Source: an uncultured Lachnospiraceae bacterium
Lineage (GTDB): Bacteria > Bacillota > Clostridia > Lachnospirales > Lachnospiraceae
Reading direction: 5' to 3'
Assembly (NCBI GenBank): GCA_947176785.1
Contig: CAMWSA010000196.1
Coordinates: forward strand, 1 to 6,973
DNA length: 6,973 bases
A model generated the notes under the pieces. It ran no database searches. It was not told the DNA's origin and saw only the letters and a list, made by a program, of their open reading frames with translations. The position numbers were made by a program, and so were the translations under genes. Shown piece by piece: positions 1 to 5,590 of the stretch; within the stretch, counting starts at the first letter, position 1; each line of letters opens with the position of its first letter.

Positions 1-620
1 GTTGTGGAGTGGTATTTTTCTATGGTCTCTCCGCTTTCCAGGGTAAGCACCTGGGTTGCGTCCAGTCCGTTGGGGGTGATAAACCAGGTATCTTTACAGC
101 CAAGCTCCGCCGCCTTGCGGTTCATCATGGCCGCGAAAGCCTCCACCGCCTGCCTGCTCTCCTCCGGCGTATATTCCGCGGGAGATTTTTCCTGTAGCTG
201 CGCAGGCAGATATCTGCGGCCCACATGCTCCGCTATGGCTACCGCCGCGTCATTATGGGATTCCAGCATTAAACTGTACAGCAGATCCTCCAGCAGATAG
301 CGCTCCCCCTTCTGCACATACAGCTTCACCTTGGGCATGGAGGCGGCATAGGAGGAGATTTCCACCGTCTCCTGAAGATCAGCCAGTTCCAGAGTGAGAA
401 TGCAGGTCATGATCTTGGTAGTGCTGGCCATAGCCAGTACCTGCGAGCCGTTTTTATCATATAACACCCGCCCGGAATCCGCATCCATCAACACCGCCGC
501 CTGGGCATAGAGTTCTCCCGGTTCAGGTTCCCGGGCATAACCCGGCATGGGCCGCAGCGCTGTCAGCAGGCAGCACAGCAGACATATGTATCGTCTAATG
601 CTTTTTCTCATATTGGTCAT
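1..620 (-). CDS. Secreted serine D-alanyl-D-alanine carboxypeptidase (PBP5/S11 family), N-terminal part; 3' end outside window
   Basis: This is the first 206 codons of a low-molecular-weight penicillin-binding protein that should remove the terminal D-alanine from peptidoglycan stem peptides outside the membrane. The start is a lysine/arginine-rich signal peptide (MRKSIRRYICLLCC...) with a likely cleavage after GYA, about residue 29. Then come the nucleophile motif S-T-T-K (S66, K69) and the second motif S-H-N (S121-N123). The third motif, KTG, would lie beyond the left edge. Compared with the other carboxypeptidase in this window, it has about 25 extra residues after the AEHVG segment (roughly 134-160) and an insertion after the NGLDA segment (187-204). 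ATG at 620 is preceded directly by an in-frame TGA, with a weak GGCGG four bases upstream. A second ATG at 611 is possible. It starts 57 bp after scpB, probably in the same operon. Position next to scpAB recalls dacB of Bacillus, but dacB versus dacF cannot be settled from this fragment. Confidence 0.9.
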   Translation of the reverse strand, partial: MTNMRKSIRRYICLLCCLLTALRPMPGYAREPEPGELYAQAAVLMDADSGRVLYDKNGSQVLAMASTTKIMTCILTLELADLQETVEISSYAASMPKVKLYVQKGERYLLEDLLYSLMLESHNDAAVAIAEHVGRRYLPAQLQEKSPAEYTPEESRQAVEAFAAMMNRKAAELGCKDTWFITPNGLDATQVLTLESGETIEKYHST

Positions 621-677
621 TCAACCGCCACAGATTCTGTTTATCCAATATATGTGGCTTCGGGCGAATATATGAGG

Positions 678-1247
678 CTATATATCCAGCTGCATCTGCA
701 CTTCCGCCTCCGCCTGCTGTTTGAACTCCTCGATCTGCACTGTGGAGAGTTCAGGCAGTTCCTCCAGGCTTCCAACACCAAAACATCGCAAAAACTGCTG
801 CGTGGTGCCGAACAGCAGCGGCCTCCCCGGCGCATCCATCCGGCCCAGTTCCGTGATCAGGTCATATTCCAGCAGCTTATTGATGGCGTGGTCACAGCTG
901 ACCCCTCTGATCCGTTCGATCTCCACTCTGGTGATGGGCTGTTTGTAGGCTATGATGGACAGTGTCTCTATCACTGTGTCCGTCAGCACCATCTTTCTGG
1001 GGGCCTTGGCGATCCTGATCAGGTACTCGTACATCTCCGCCTTGGTACATAGCTGCACCGCATTGTCAAACTGAGTGATGCCGATCCCCCGGCCCTCCTG
1101 CCGGTATTCCAGGGCCATCTCCTCCAGGATATCACGGGTGGTCTTTGTGTCTTCCTCTATGGCATCCGCCAGACGGCTGATCTCCACCGACTCCCCCATG
1201 GCAAAAAGAATTGCCTCTATCGCCGCTTTCGCTAAAGTCCTTTCCAT
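678..1247 (-). CDS. scpB: Segregation and condensation protein B
   Basis: ScpB dimerises and binds ScpA in the SMC-ScpAB complex that compacts and segregates the chromosome in the cytoplasm. The 189-residue length is normal for the family. Two winged-helix domains are recognisable. The first opens with AAIEAILFAMGESVEISRLA (about residues 8-27). The second carries the signature TLSIIAYKQPITRVEIERIR (about 95-114), followed by the GRPLLFGTT...FLRCFGV...LEELP stretch typical of the C-terminal half. The tail (about 170-189) is acidic and glutamine-rich, as often seen in this family. ATG at 1247 has an in-frame TAG directly before it, so no longer start is available. An AGAAAGG sequence lies about 12 bases upstream, a rather long spacing. 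The 72-bp gap from scpA holds no visible terminator, so the two are very likely co-transcribed. Confidence 0.96.
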   Translation of the reverse strand: MERTLAKAAIEAILFAMGESVEISRLADAIEEDTKTTRDILEEMALEYRQEGRGIGITQFDNAVQLCTKAEMYEYLIRIAKAPRKMVLTDTVIETLSIIAYKQPITRVEIERIRGVSCDHAINKLLEYDLITELGRMDAPGRPLLFGTTQQFLRCFGVGSLEELPELSTVQIEEFKQQAEAEVQMQLDI

Positions 1248-1319
1248 CTATAATCTTTACCTTTCTTATATCATGTTCCGCATATGTCCCTTTGGAACCT
1301 TTTCCCTTCTCCGCAATCC

Positions 1320-2075
1320 CTAAGCGCATTCATACATATTGGACTCTATCAGAATGTCGTCAAAAATATTTTCCTGGGATATGGTAATCTTCCCTGTCTT
1401 CATCAGTTCCAGAATCACCAGAAAGGTGACTATAATCTGCATCTTGCCGTTCTGCTGCTCCAGCAGCCCCCGGAAGCTGAAACGCCTGTGGCTGCGGGCA
1501 TAGGCTTCCACATACAGAGAGCGCTCGTCCATATCCACCTCGTCCTTCTCAATATTGCCATAGCTGCTGCGTATAGGGTCAATCTTATCCTCCTGGCGCT
1601 TCAGCATGGCTTTGAATATGTCATTGAGCTTAGCCAGGTTCATATCCCCGATCAGTTCCTCGTAATTCACGGGCTGACGATAGGCCGCCACTTCCTTCGG
1701 CAGCTGCTGGTTCCGGTAAAAATTTTTCTCCGCATCCACCAGCCTGTCCCTCAGTTCAAAGGACATGTATTTGAACATCTTGTATTCCAGGAGCTTCTGC
1801 ACCAGCTCCGCCCTGGGGTCTTCCTCCTCCCCGTCCTCGTTCACTTCCTTGGGCAGCAGCATACGACATTTAATGTCAATCAGTGTGGCCGCCATGACCA
1901 AAAACTCGCTCATGACATTCATATCTTCCGTTTCCATCTGTCTGATATAATCCATGTACTGCTGGGTGATCTCCACAATGGGAATATCATAAATGTCCAC
2001 CTTATTCTTGTCAATCAGATGCAGCAGCAGGTCCAAAGGGCCCTCAAACACCTCCAATTTTACCGGTATCGCCAT
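1320..2075 (-). CDS. scpA: Segregation and condensation protein A (kleisin)
   Basis: ScpA is the kleisin that bridges the SMC head domains and recruits the ScpB dimer. At 251 residues it has the usual length. The N-terminal SMC-binding domain begins with the hallmark FEGPLDLLLHLIDKNKVDIYDIP (two stretches, residues 9-31) and continues with the helical EFLVMAATLIDIKCRMLLP (57-75). A charged, variable linker (about 76-180) follows. The C-terminal winged-helix segment (about 200-245, with IIVTFLVILELMKTGKI) should contact SMC. ATG at 2075 has a good ribosome binding site, AGAGAGG, eight bases upstream, which supports this start. The gene follows the phosphoesterase gene after 71 bp containing two small inverted repeats, and precedes scpB by 72 bp. 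The scpA-scpB pairing is widely conserved in Firmicutes. Confidence 0.97.
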   Translation of the reverse strand: MAIPVKLEVFEGPLDLLLHLIDKNKVDIYDIPIVEITQQYMDYIRQMETEDMNVMSEFLVMAATLIDIKCRMLLPKEVNEDGEEEDPRAELVQKLLEYKMFKYMSFELRDRLVDAEKNFYRNQQLPKEVAAYRQPVNYEELIGDMNLAKLNDIFKAMLKRQEDKIDPIRSSYGNIEKDEVDMDERSLYVEAYARSHRRFSFRGLLEQQNGKMQIIVTFLVILELMKTGKITISQENIFDDILIESNMYECA

Positions 2076-2103
2076 GCTTTTGTCCTCTCTGGGAATTTTC
2101 TCT

Positions 2104-2124
2104 AAAAAGGTATTGTACCTTTTT
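2104..2124 (-). terminator. AT-rich perfect inverted repeat upstream of scpA; weak terminator or attenuator candidate
   Basis: The arms AAAAAGGTA and TACCTTTTT are perfectly complementary (9 bp) around a 3-base loop, and the 3' arm itself is a T-run in both orientations. Only two pairs are G-C, so the RNA hairpin would be weak. It ends about 28 bases before the scpA start, so it may partly reduce read-through from the phosphoesterase gene rather than stop it. Function is inferred; the symmetry is directly visible. Confidence 0.4.
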
Positions 2125-2140
2125 TTCCCGCTGCAATCAA

Positions 2141-2158
2141 GCAGAACTATTGTTCTGC
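2141..2158 (-). repeat. Perfect inverted repeat overlapping the phosphoesterase stop codon
   Basis: GCAGAAC and GTTCTGC (7 bp) flank a 4-base loop, and the TAG stop of the phosphoesterase gene lies across one arm and the loop. No T-run follows on the minus strand, so it is not a classical intrinsic terminator. A role in mRNA 3'-end protection or processing between this gene and scpA is possible but unproven. Confidence 0.5.
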
Positions 2159-3004
2159 AAAGTCGATCACAATCAATTCGCCAGGATTGAAAAGACGGAA
2201 AGGAATGGTGTGGATGCCCAGGCCGCGGCTCAAAATCATGGTGCAGCCGCCCTCCTGGTAGGTGCCGCCGTCATATTTGGGAAAAAAGCGCACATTGGGG
2301 GACAGAAGACCCTTATTGAGAAACGGGACGCGTATAATGCCTCCATGCACATGGCCGGACAGCACCAGGTCCGCTCCCCACTGGGCATACTGCGGAAAAT
2401 AGTCCGGATTATGGGCCAGGAGAACCGTGTAAACCTGTCGCCGGGGACGTCCCAGAAGCCCCGGAAGGTAATCCGGCTCCATCTCCGGCACGGTGAAACG
2501 TTTATAATAATATTTGTCTATCTCCGAACCATAGATGGCCAGATTAACTCCCGGCAGCTGTACATGGCGGTTGACCATGGGTTCGATCCCCAACTCCGAA
2601 AGGGCCTTCTCATAGCGCTCCGCCGCATCCCCGTAGGTTCCCGGGTACAGCTTGATCCGATGCTCATGATTGCCGTTGGCATAGTACACCGGATATTTTT
2701 CCTTCAGGGAACGCAGCAGATCCACCGTCCCCTCCAGCTTCTCTCCCGGCTTGCCGTTGATCATATCCCCGCCGATCAACACTGCGTCCGGTTCTGTGCC
2801 CTCAATGGCCTTCAGCAGCTGTATATTATTTTTCCCATACTGCTTATTGTGCAGGTCCGACAGAAAAACCACCCGGTAATGCCCGCTGATCCTCCGGTCC
2901 CTGATCTCATGCCTCTCCACCACAAAGCGGTTGCTGTCATAGATCATGACCCAAAGGATTACAATTATTAGCAGTATCAATATCAGTAACAGAATTTCAA
3001 ACAT
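2147..3004 (-). CDS. Membrane-anchored calcineurin-like metallophosphoesterase (YkuE/YaeI-like)
   Basis: This 285-residue protein is a two-metal phosphoesterase. An N-terminal hydrophobic segment (about 3-21) likely anchors it to the membrane. Metal-ligand motifs appear in canonical order: DLH (D50, H52), GGD (D80), GNHE (N112, H113), AHNPD (H198) and GHVHGG (H218, H220). This layout matches the YkuE/YaeI group, some members of which act on lipid-linked phosphates, but the substrate here cannot be read from sequence. The last motif is GHVHGGIIRVP, where many relatives have GHTHGGQ, a small departure in the substrate-side loop. ATG at 3004 has GGAG six bases upstream. The gene lies 90 bp after a D,D-carboxypeptidase gene and 71 bp before scpA in the same orientation, so a cell-envelope role and operon membership are likely inferences. 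Confidence 0.92.
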   Translation of the reverse strand: MFEILLLILILLIIVILWVMIYDSNRFVVERHEIRDRRISGHYRVVFLSDLHNKQYGKNNIQLLKAIEGTEPDAVLIGGDMINGKPGEKLEGTVDLLRSLKEKYPVYYANGNHEHRIKLYPGTYGDAAERYEKALSELGIEPMVNRHVQLPGVNLAIYGSEIDKYYYKRFTVPEMEPDYLPGLLGRPRRQVYTVLLAHNPDYFPQYAQWGADLVLSGHVHGGIIRVPFLNKGLLSPNVRFFPKYDGGTYQEGGCTMILSRGLGIHTIPFRLFNPGELIVIDFAEQ

Positions 3005-3030
3005 ATCTTTCTCCGTCCGTAATTATTATT

Positions 3031-3045
3031 TTACTCATAGAGTAA
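3031..3045. repeat. Short palindrome in the gap before the phosphoesterase gene
   Basis: TTACTC and GAGTAA form a perfect 6-bp dyad around 3 bases, about 27 bases upstream of the phosphoesterase start. There is no T-run after it on the minus strand, and I see no convincing -35/-10 pair. It may be a weak hairpin or chance symmetry in AT-rich spacer. Confidence 0.3.
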
Positions 3046-3094
3046 TCTTCCACACTGGGTCCTCCGGCTGTTTTCTGCCAGGAATATACGTGTT

Positions 3095-4327
3095 TTACAA
3101 AAGGAATTCCCGGAAAATTCTATAGAGATAGTCCCGATACACCGCCTGGGCCACACTCTCCCCATACAGGATGGGAACGACACCCAATTCCACACCGTCC
3201 AGCATGTATTTGGCTACCCCCGCCTGTCTGCCCTGCTCCACTGGGGCCTGCGCTGCCTGCGGCAGTTCCATCACCTTTTCCACCCTGCCCAGATCCCGGC
3301 CCTGGATGTCCAGATAGCGGAACTCCCCCGCATACACCAGCGGCACCTGCTCCGCCACACCTCGCTCCACAGTCAGAGACGGCAGCGGATCCGTGTTGGG
3401 GTCCACATACATGGTGCTGATGTTAAAGCCGTATGTCAGCAGCGTCTGGGCATCCTTGAACCGGTCCTTGGGGTCCGGTGCCCCCATAATCACGGCAATC
3501 ATGTCAATCCCGTCCTTACGGGCCGTGGCGGCCAGACAAAATTTTGCCTTCTCCGTGGAACCGGTCTTAAGGCCGGTGGCATAGGGATATTGCTTGAGCA
3601 GCTTATTGGTACTGCTCAGAGTGAAATTGGTGGTCCCCTGACGGGTCTCGTGAGTGATATCCTCCATCCAGATCTGGGTGTAGCTGTAGACCTGCGGATA
3701 TCTGGTGATCAATTCACGGCTCATCAGGGCCACATCTCGGGCCGTGGTGTAATGTCCGTCCGAATTGGTCAGGCCACAGCAGTCCTCAAAATGAGTGTCC
3801 ACCATGCCCAGCTGCCCGGCTTTCTCATTCATCAGGGTCACAAAAGCCTCCTCCGATCCGGCAATATGCTCTGCCACCGCCACGGAAGCATCATTGCCGG
3901 AGGCCACGGCGATGCACTTGATCATTGTATCCAGAGTCTGTGTCTCTCCCTGGGCCAGGAACACCTGTGAACCGCCCATGGAACTGGCATATTCGCTGGT
4001 GATCACACTGTCCTCCAGACTGATTTTTCCCGCCTCTATCTGTTCAAATGTGATCAGCAGAGTCATAATCTTGGTGATGCTGGCCGGGCATCTCCGCTCT
4101 GTGGCATTCAGTTCAAAAAGAACCTGGCCGGTAGATGCCTCCATCAAAATCGCCGACGGTGCCGCAATCTCCACCTGCGCCTGAGCCGGAACCTCCAGAT
4201 AAATCAGCTCCAGCACCGCAAACCACAATCCCATAACCAAGGCCGCCAGACGCCTTCCCGCCCGTCTCCTTCGAATCCCGCGCATTTTACCGGTATGTAA
4301 TCTCGTATTTTTGGGCTTATCTCTCAT
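3095..4327 (-). CDS. Secreted serine-type D-alanyl-D-alanine carboxypeptidase (PBP5/DacA-like)
   Basis: This 410-residue penicillin-binding protein should remove the terminal D-alanine from peptidoglycan pentapeptides and so limit cross-linking. Numbering from ATG 4327, all three active-site motifs are present: S-I-T-K (S83, K86), S-G-N (S143-N145) and K-T-G-S (K254-S257). The catalytic domain spans about 50-300. A PBP5-type C-terminal beta domain (about 308-390) follows, then a tail rich in aromatic, arginine and leucine residues (YRDYLYRIFREFLL) that looks like the amphipathic membrane anchor of the family. The signal peptide has an unusually long, very basic n-region (about 27 residues) before its hydrophobic core, with cleavage likely near AQA (about 48-50). 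A GTG at 4336 would add three residues, but AGGAAAGG sits eight bases from the ATG and almost touches the GTG, so the ATG is preferred. It is the first gene of the operon running toward scpAB. Confidence 0.95.
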   Translation of the reverse strand: MRDKPKNTRLHTGKMRGIRRRRAGRRLAALVMGLWFAVLELIYLEVPAQAQVEIAAPSAILMEASTGQVLFELNATERRCPASITKIMTLLITFEQIEAGKISLEDSVITSEYASSMGGSQVFLAQGETQTLDTMIKCIAVASGNDASVAVAEHIAGSEEAFVTLMNEKAGQLGMVDTHFEDCCGLTNSDGHYTTARDVALMSRELITRYPQVYSYTQIWMEDITHETRQGTTNFTLSSTNKLLKQYPYATGLKTGSTEKAKFCLAATARKDGIDMIAVIMGAPDPKDRFKDAQTLLTYGFNISTMYVDPNTDPLPSLTVERGVAEQVPLVYAGEFRYLDIQGRDLGRVEKVMELPQAAQAPVEQGRQAGVAKYMLDGVELGVVPILYGESVAQAVYRDYLYRIFREFLL

Positions 4328-4335
4328 TCCCCGCA

Positions 4336-4343
4336 CCTTTCCT
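4336..4343 (-). promoter_or_regulatory. Ribosome binding site deciding the carboxypeptidase start
   Basis: AGGAAAGG on the minus strand lies eight bases upstream of ATG 4327 but overlaps the alternative GTG at 4336. This spacing argues for the ATG. It lies just outside the large inverted repeat (4357-4526), so the repeat could fold without covering it. Confidence 0.7.
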
Positions 4344-4356
4344 GTTCTATTCTGCC

Positions 4357-4526
4357 TAGGCGATTACGAAACTCCCTTTTCGGGAACAGTGGATGGGCAA
4401 TATATACAAAATAAGGGCATCTTGCCACTGCATGAAGCAAATTTATGGAACAAATTTACCTCCAAGCCCGTTTTTGTATATATTGACCAGCCACGTCACT
4501 TGCGGAGAACGTTTCGCAATTGCCTA
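4357..4526 (-). repeat. Large imperfect inverted repeat in the carboxypeptidase leader
   Basis: The arms are 4357-4418 and 4466-4526 (62 and 61 bases) around a 47-base spacer. I aligned them by eye at about 44 identical positions of 61. Two blocks are well conserved: the outer 16 bases (TAGGC.ATT.CGAAAC, 14 of 16) and an inner 23 bases (GTGG.TGG.CAATATATAC then AAAA, 21 of 23). Between them lie 16 poorly matching bases in each arm, of identical length, and each can form its own small local hairpin. Transcribed on the minus strand this could fold as a long hairpin or a four-way junction, beginning near the predicted transcription start and ending about 13 bases before the ribosome binding site. 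The ends read TAGGC...GCCTA, so a decayed miniature inverted-repeat element is an alternative. The symmetry is observed; function is unknown. Confidence 0.7.
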
Positions 4527-4529
4527 TCT

Positions 4530-4538
4530 ATTCTACCA
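4530..4538 (-). promoter_or_regulatory. Candidate extended -10 promoter for the carboxypeptidase-scpAB operon
   Basis: TGGTAGAAT on the minus strand matches the extended -10 pattern (TGn plus a hexamer one base from TATAAT). No good -35 hexamer lies 17 bases upstream. Transcription would start near 4523, at the base of the large inverted repeat, giving a leader of about 195 bases. It sits just downstream of a strong terminator, where a new promoter is expected. Confidence 0.45.
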
Positions 4539-4580
4539 CTAATATATGGGGGAACCGGAAGGCTTATGCACATTCCGCAT

Positions 4581-4618
4581 AAAAACAGGGGCTGCGGCGC
4601 ATTCACCACAACCCCCTG
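4581..4618 (-). terminator. Strong intrinsic terminator after the membrane-protein gene
   Basis: On the minus strand CAGGGG pairs with CCCCTG. After one bulged G, TTGTGGTG pairs with CGCCGCAG (several G-U pairs) around a 4-base loop, and the hairpin is followed directly by five T residues. It lies 21 bases after the stop at 4639 and should end transcripts of rpsU and the membrane-protein gene. Confidence 0.9.
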
Positions 4619-4638
4619 CAAGCAGTTTTACTTTGGAC

Positions 4639-5232
4639 CTAGTTCCATCTGGCTCTGAATCTGTCCATCTTTTCTGACAGCTTTTCCCTCTGATGGGACC
4701 AGTCCACATGGAACGCATTCATCAACTGGAATATGTAGTCAATAGTCACCAGCAGCATGATCCCCCAGATCAGCTTGGTTCCCAGATGCATGGGCACCCT
4801 GTCGATCAGCTGCTGAATCCACCCGTGAAGGAACAGAACAATTCCCAGGCCGTAAAACCCCCACGCCACCGTACTCTCAAGACAGATAATGCCCTTGTAG
4901 TTAAAAGGCTTCTCATTATAGTCCCACCACAGTTCACCAAATATCCTGATCATCATCTTGCCCACCAGGAATTCAAAAGTAGTGGCGGATACTGCGGCCA
5001 CCAGGTATAGTACCACATAGTTGAACTGCAACGGGCGCAGGAGCAGATAGCCAATCACCGCGCCAAAGCCGTAGATGGGGCAGAAAGGTCCTTTGGCAAA
5101 GCCCCTGTTGGTCAGCTTCCTGTTACAGAAAGACATGTAAATCGACTCCACCAGCCACCCTAACATGCTGTATATAACAAAAGCCGCTATCAAATGATAT
5201 ACATCCGTTCCAAAAATCTCCGTTGTCCACAT
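4639..5232 (-). CDS. Multi-pass membrane protein, 'putative ABC-transporter type IV' family (PF06541-like)
   Basis: This 197-residue integral membrane protein has about five hydrophobic segments (roughly 10-30, 52-66, 72-91, 120-137, 154-172) and a short basic, probably cytoplasmic C-terminus. It carries the conserved signature of the family: YSMLGWLVES (21-30), NRGFAKGPFCPIYGFGA (42-58) and WWDYNEKPFNYKGIICLES (102-120). These proteins are annotated as ABC-transporter permeases, but there is no ATP-binding or substrate-binding gene beside it here, so transport is not supported by context and the function should be taken as unknown. An upstream ATG at 5319 would add 29 residues, but that stretch runs through the rpsU terminator hairpin. 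ATG at 5232 has GAGG eight bases upstream and is chosen. Transcription may come from read-through of the rpsU terminator, as I see no clear promoter of its own. Confidence 0.85.
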   Translation of the reverse strand: MWTTEIFGTDVYHLIAAFVIYSMLGWLVESIYMSFCNRKLTNRGFAKGPFCPIYGFGAVIGYLLLRPLQFNYVVLYLVAAVSATTFEFLVGKMMIRIFGELWWDYNEKPFNYKGIICLESTVAWGFYGLGIVLFLHGWIQQLIDRVPMHLGTKLIWGIMLLVTIDYIFQLMNAFHVDWSHQREKLSEKMDRFRARWN

Positions 5233-5282
5233 GATCTCTACCTCACTAATGTGCCACCGACACCATACTTCACATGCACAGG

Positions 5283-5316
5283 AAAGCAAAAGTCCCTGGA
5301 CTATGCCAAGGACTTT
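5283..5316 (-). terminator. Intrinsic terminator of rpsU
   Basis: On the minus strand AAAGTCCTTGG pairs with CCAGGGACTTT (11 bp, one G-U pair) around a 6-base loop, followed by a T-rich stretch interrupted by GC. It begins seven bases after the rpsU stop codon. The short broken T-run suggests incomplete termination, which could let some transcripts reach the membrane-protein gene at 5232. Confidence 0.8.
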
Positions 5317-5323
5317 CATGTCA

Positions 5324-5500
5324 TTAGTTATATTTGCGCTTTCTTGCTGCCTCGGACTTTTTCTTACGCTTTACGCTCGGCTTCTCGTAATGCTCTCTCT
5401 TACGAATCTCCTGCTGGATTCCAGCCTTCGCACAACTTCTTTTAAAGCGACGCAATGCGCTGTCCAAAGTCTCGTTCTCTTTTACGATTACGTTTGACAT
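5324..5500 (-). CDS. rpsU: 30S ribosomal protein S21
   Basis: S21 is a small basic protein of the 30S subunit that helps in initiation at the anti-Shine-Dalgarno region of 16S rRNA. The 58-residue product is full length and typical: MSNVIVKENETLDSALRRFK at the start, then SCAKAGIQQEIRKREHYEKP, and a lysine/arginine-rich tail (about 44-58). The frame is open for 11 more codons upstream to an ATG at 5533, but that segment contains the ribosome binding site. ATG at 5500 has AGGTG five bases upstream, plus a stronger GGAGG 12 bases upstream, and gives the normal family N-terminus. The gene has its own strong promoter at 5591-5618 and a terminator at 5283-5316, so it can be expressed independently of alaS. 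Confidence 0.97.
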   Translation of the reverse strand: MSNVIVKENETLDSALRRFKRSCAKAGIQQEIRKREHYEKPSVKRKKKSEAARKRKYN

Positions 5501-5519
5501 GATTACACCTGACCTCCCT

Positions 5520-5546
5520 TCAGTCCCTTGCAAGCATCTTGACTGA
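5520..5546 (-). promoter_or_regulatory. Second leader hairpin of rpsU
   Basis: TCAGTC and GACTGA (6 bp, perfect) enclose a 15-base loop that contains the self-complementary CTTGCAAG. It ends just before the GGGAGG ribosome binding region. Folding could affect how accessible the rpsU start is; this is inference from symmetry alone. Confidence 0.35.
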
Positions 5547-5559
5547 CTGGGTTAATATT

Positions 5560-5586
5560 ATGTACATTGGACACCCATATGTACAT
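5560..5586 (-). promoter_or_regulatory. Paired ATGTACAT palindromes at the rpsU transcription start
   Basis: Two copies of the 8-base palindrome ATGTACAT, at 5560-5567 and 5579-5586, have centres 19 bp apart, about two helical turns. The second extends to a 12-bp perfect palindrome (5577-5588). In RNA the copies can pair with each other, extended by TGG/CCA around a GTGT loop, giving a hairpin at the very 5' end of the transcript. Either a dimeric operator or a 5' stabilising hairpin fits. Confidence 0.5.
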
Positions 5587-5590
5587 ATAC

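Noticed and set aside
1284..2105. Long open frame on the plus strand opposite scpA (273 codons)
   Set aside because: It is fully antisense to a clear scpA, has no family resemblance, no good ribosome binding site, and a histidine/leucine/glutamine bias typical of a complement-strand shadow.
2150..2971. Long open frame on the plus strand opposite the phosphoesterase gene (273 codons)
   Set aside because: It mirrors a well-supported metallophosphoesterase with all its motifs; its own translation has no recognisable domain.
4244..4327. Twin-arginine export signal in the carboxypeptidase N-terminus
   Set aside because: Several RR pairs occur in the basic n-region, but none is followed by the x-F-L-K type consensus; a long Sec signal peptide is the simpler reading.
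4311..4658. Plus-strand open frame across the intergenic region (115 codons)
   Set aside because: It starts with TTG without a ribosome binding site and runs through the inverted repeat and the minus-strand terminator, so it is unlikely to be coding.
5233..5319. N-terminal extension of the membrane protein to ATG 5319
   Set aside because: The extra 29 codons cover the rpsU terminator hairpin, and the ATG at 5232 has a well-placed GAGG.
5501..5533. N-terminal extension of S21 to ATG 5533
   Set aside because: The added 11 codons contain the ribosome binding site, and the resulting N-terminus is not that of S21.
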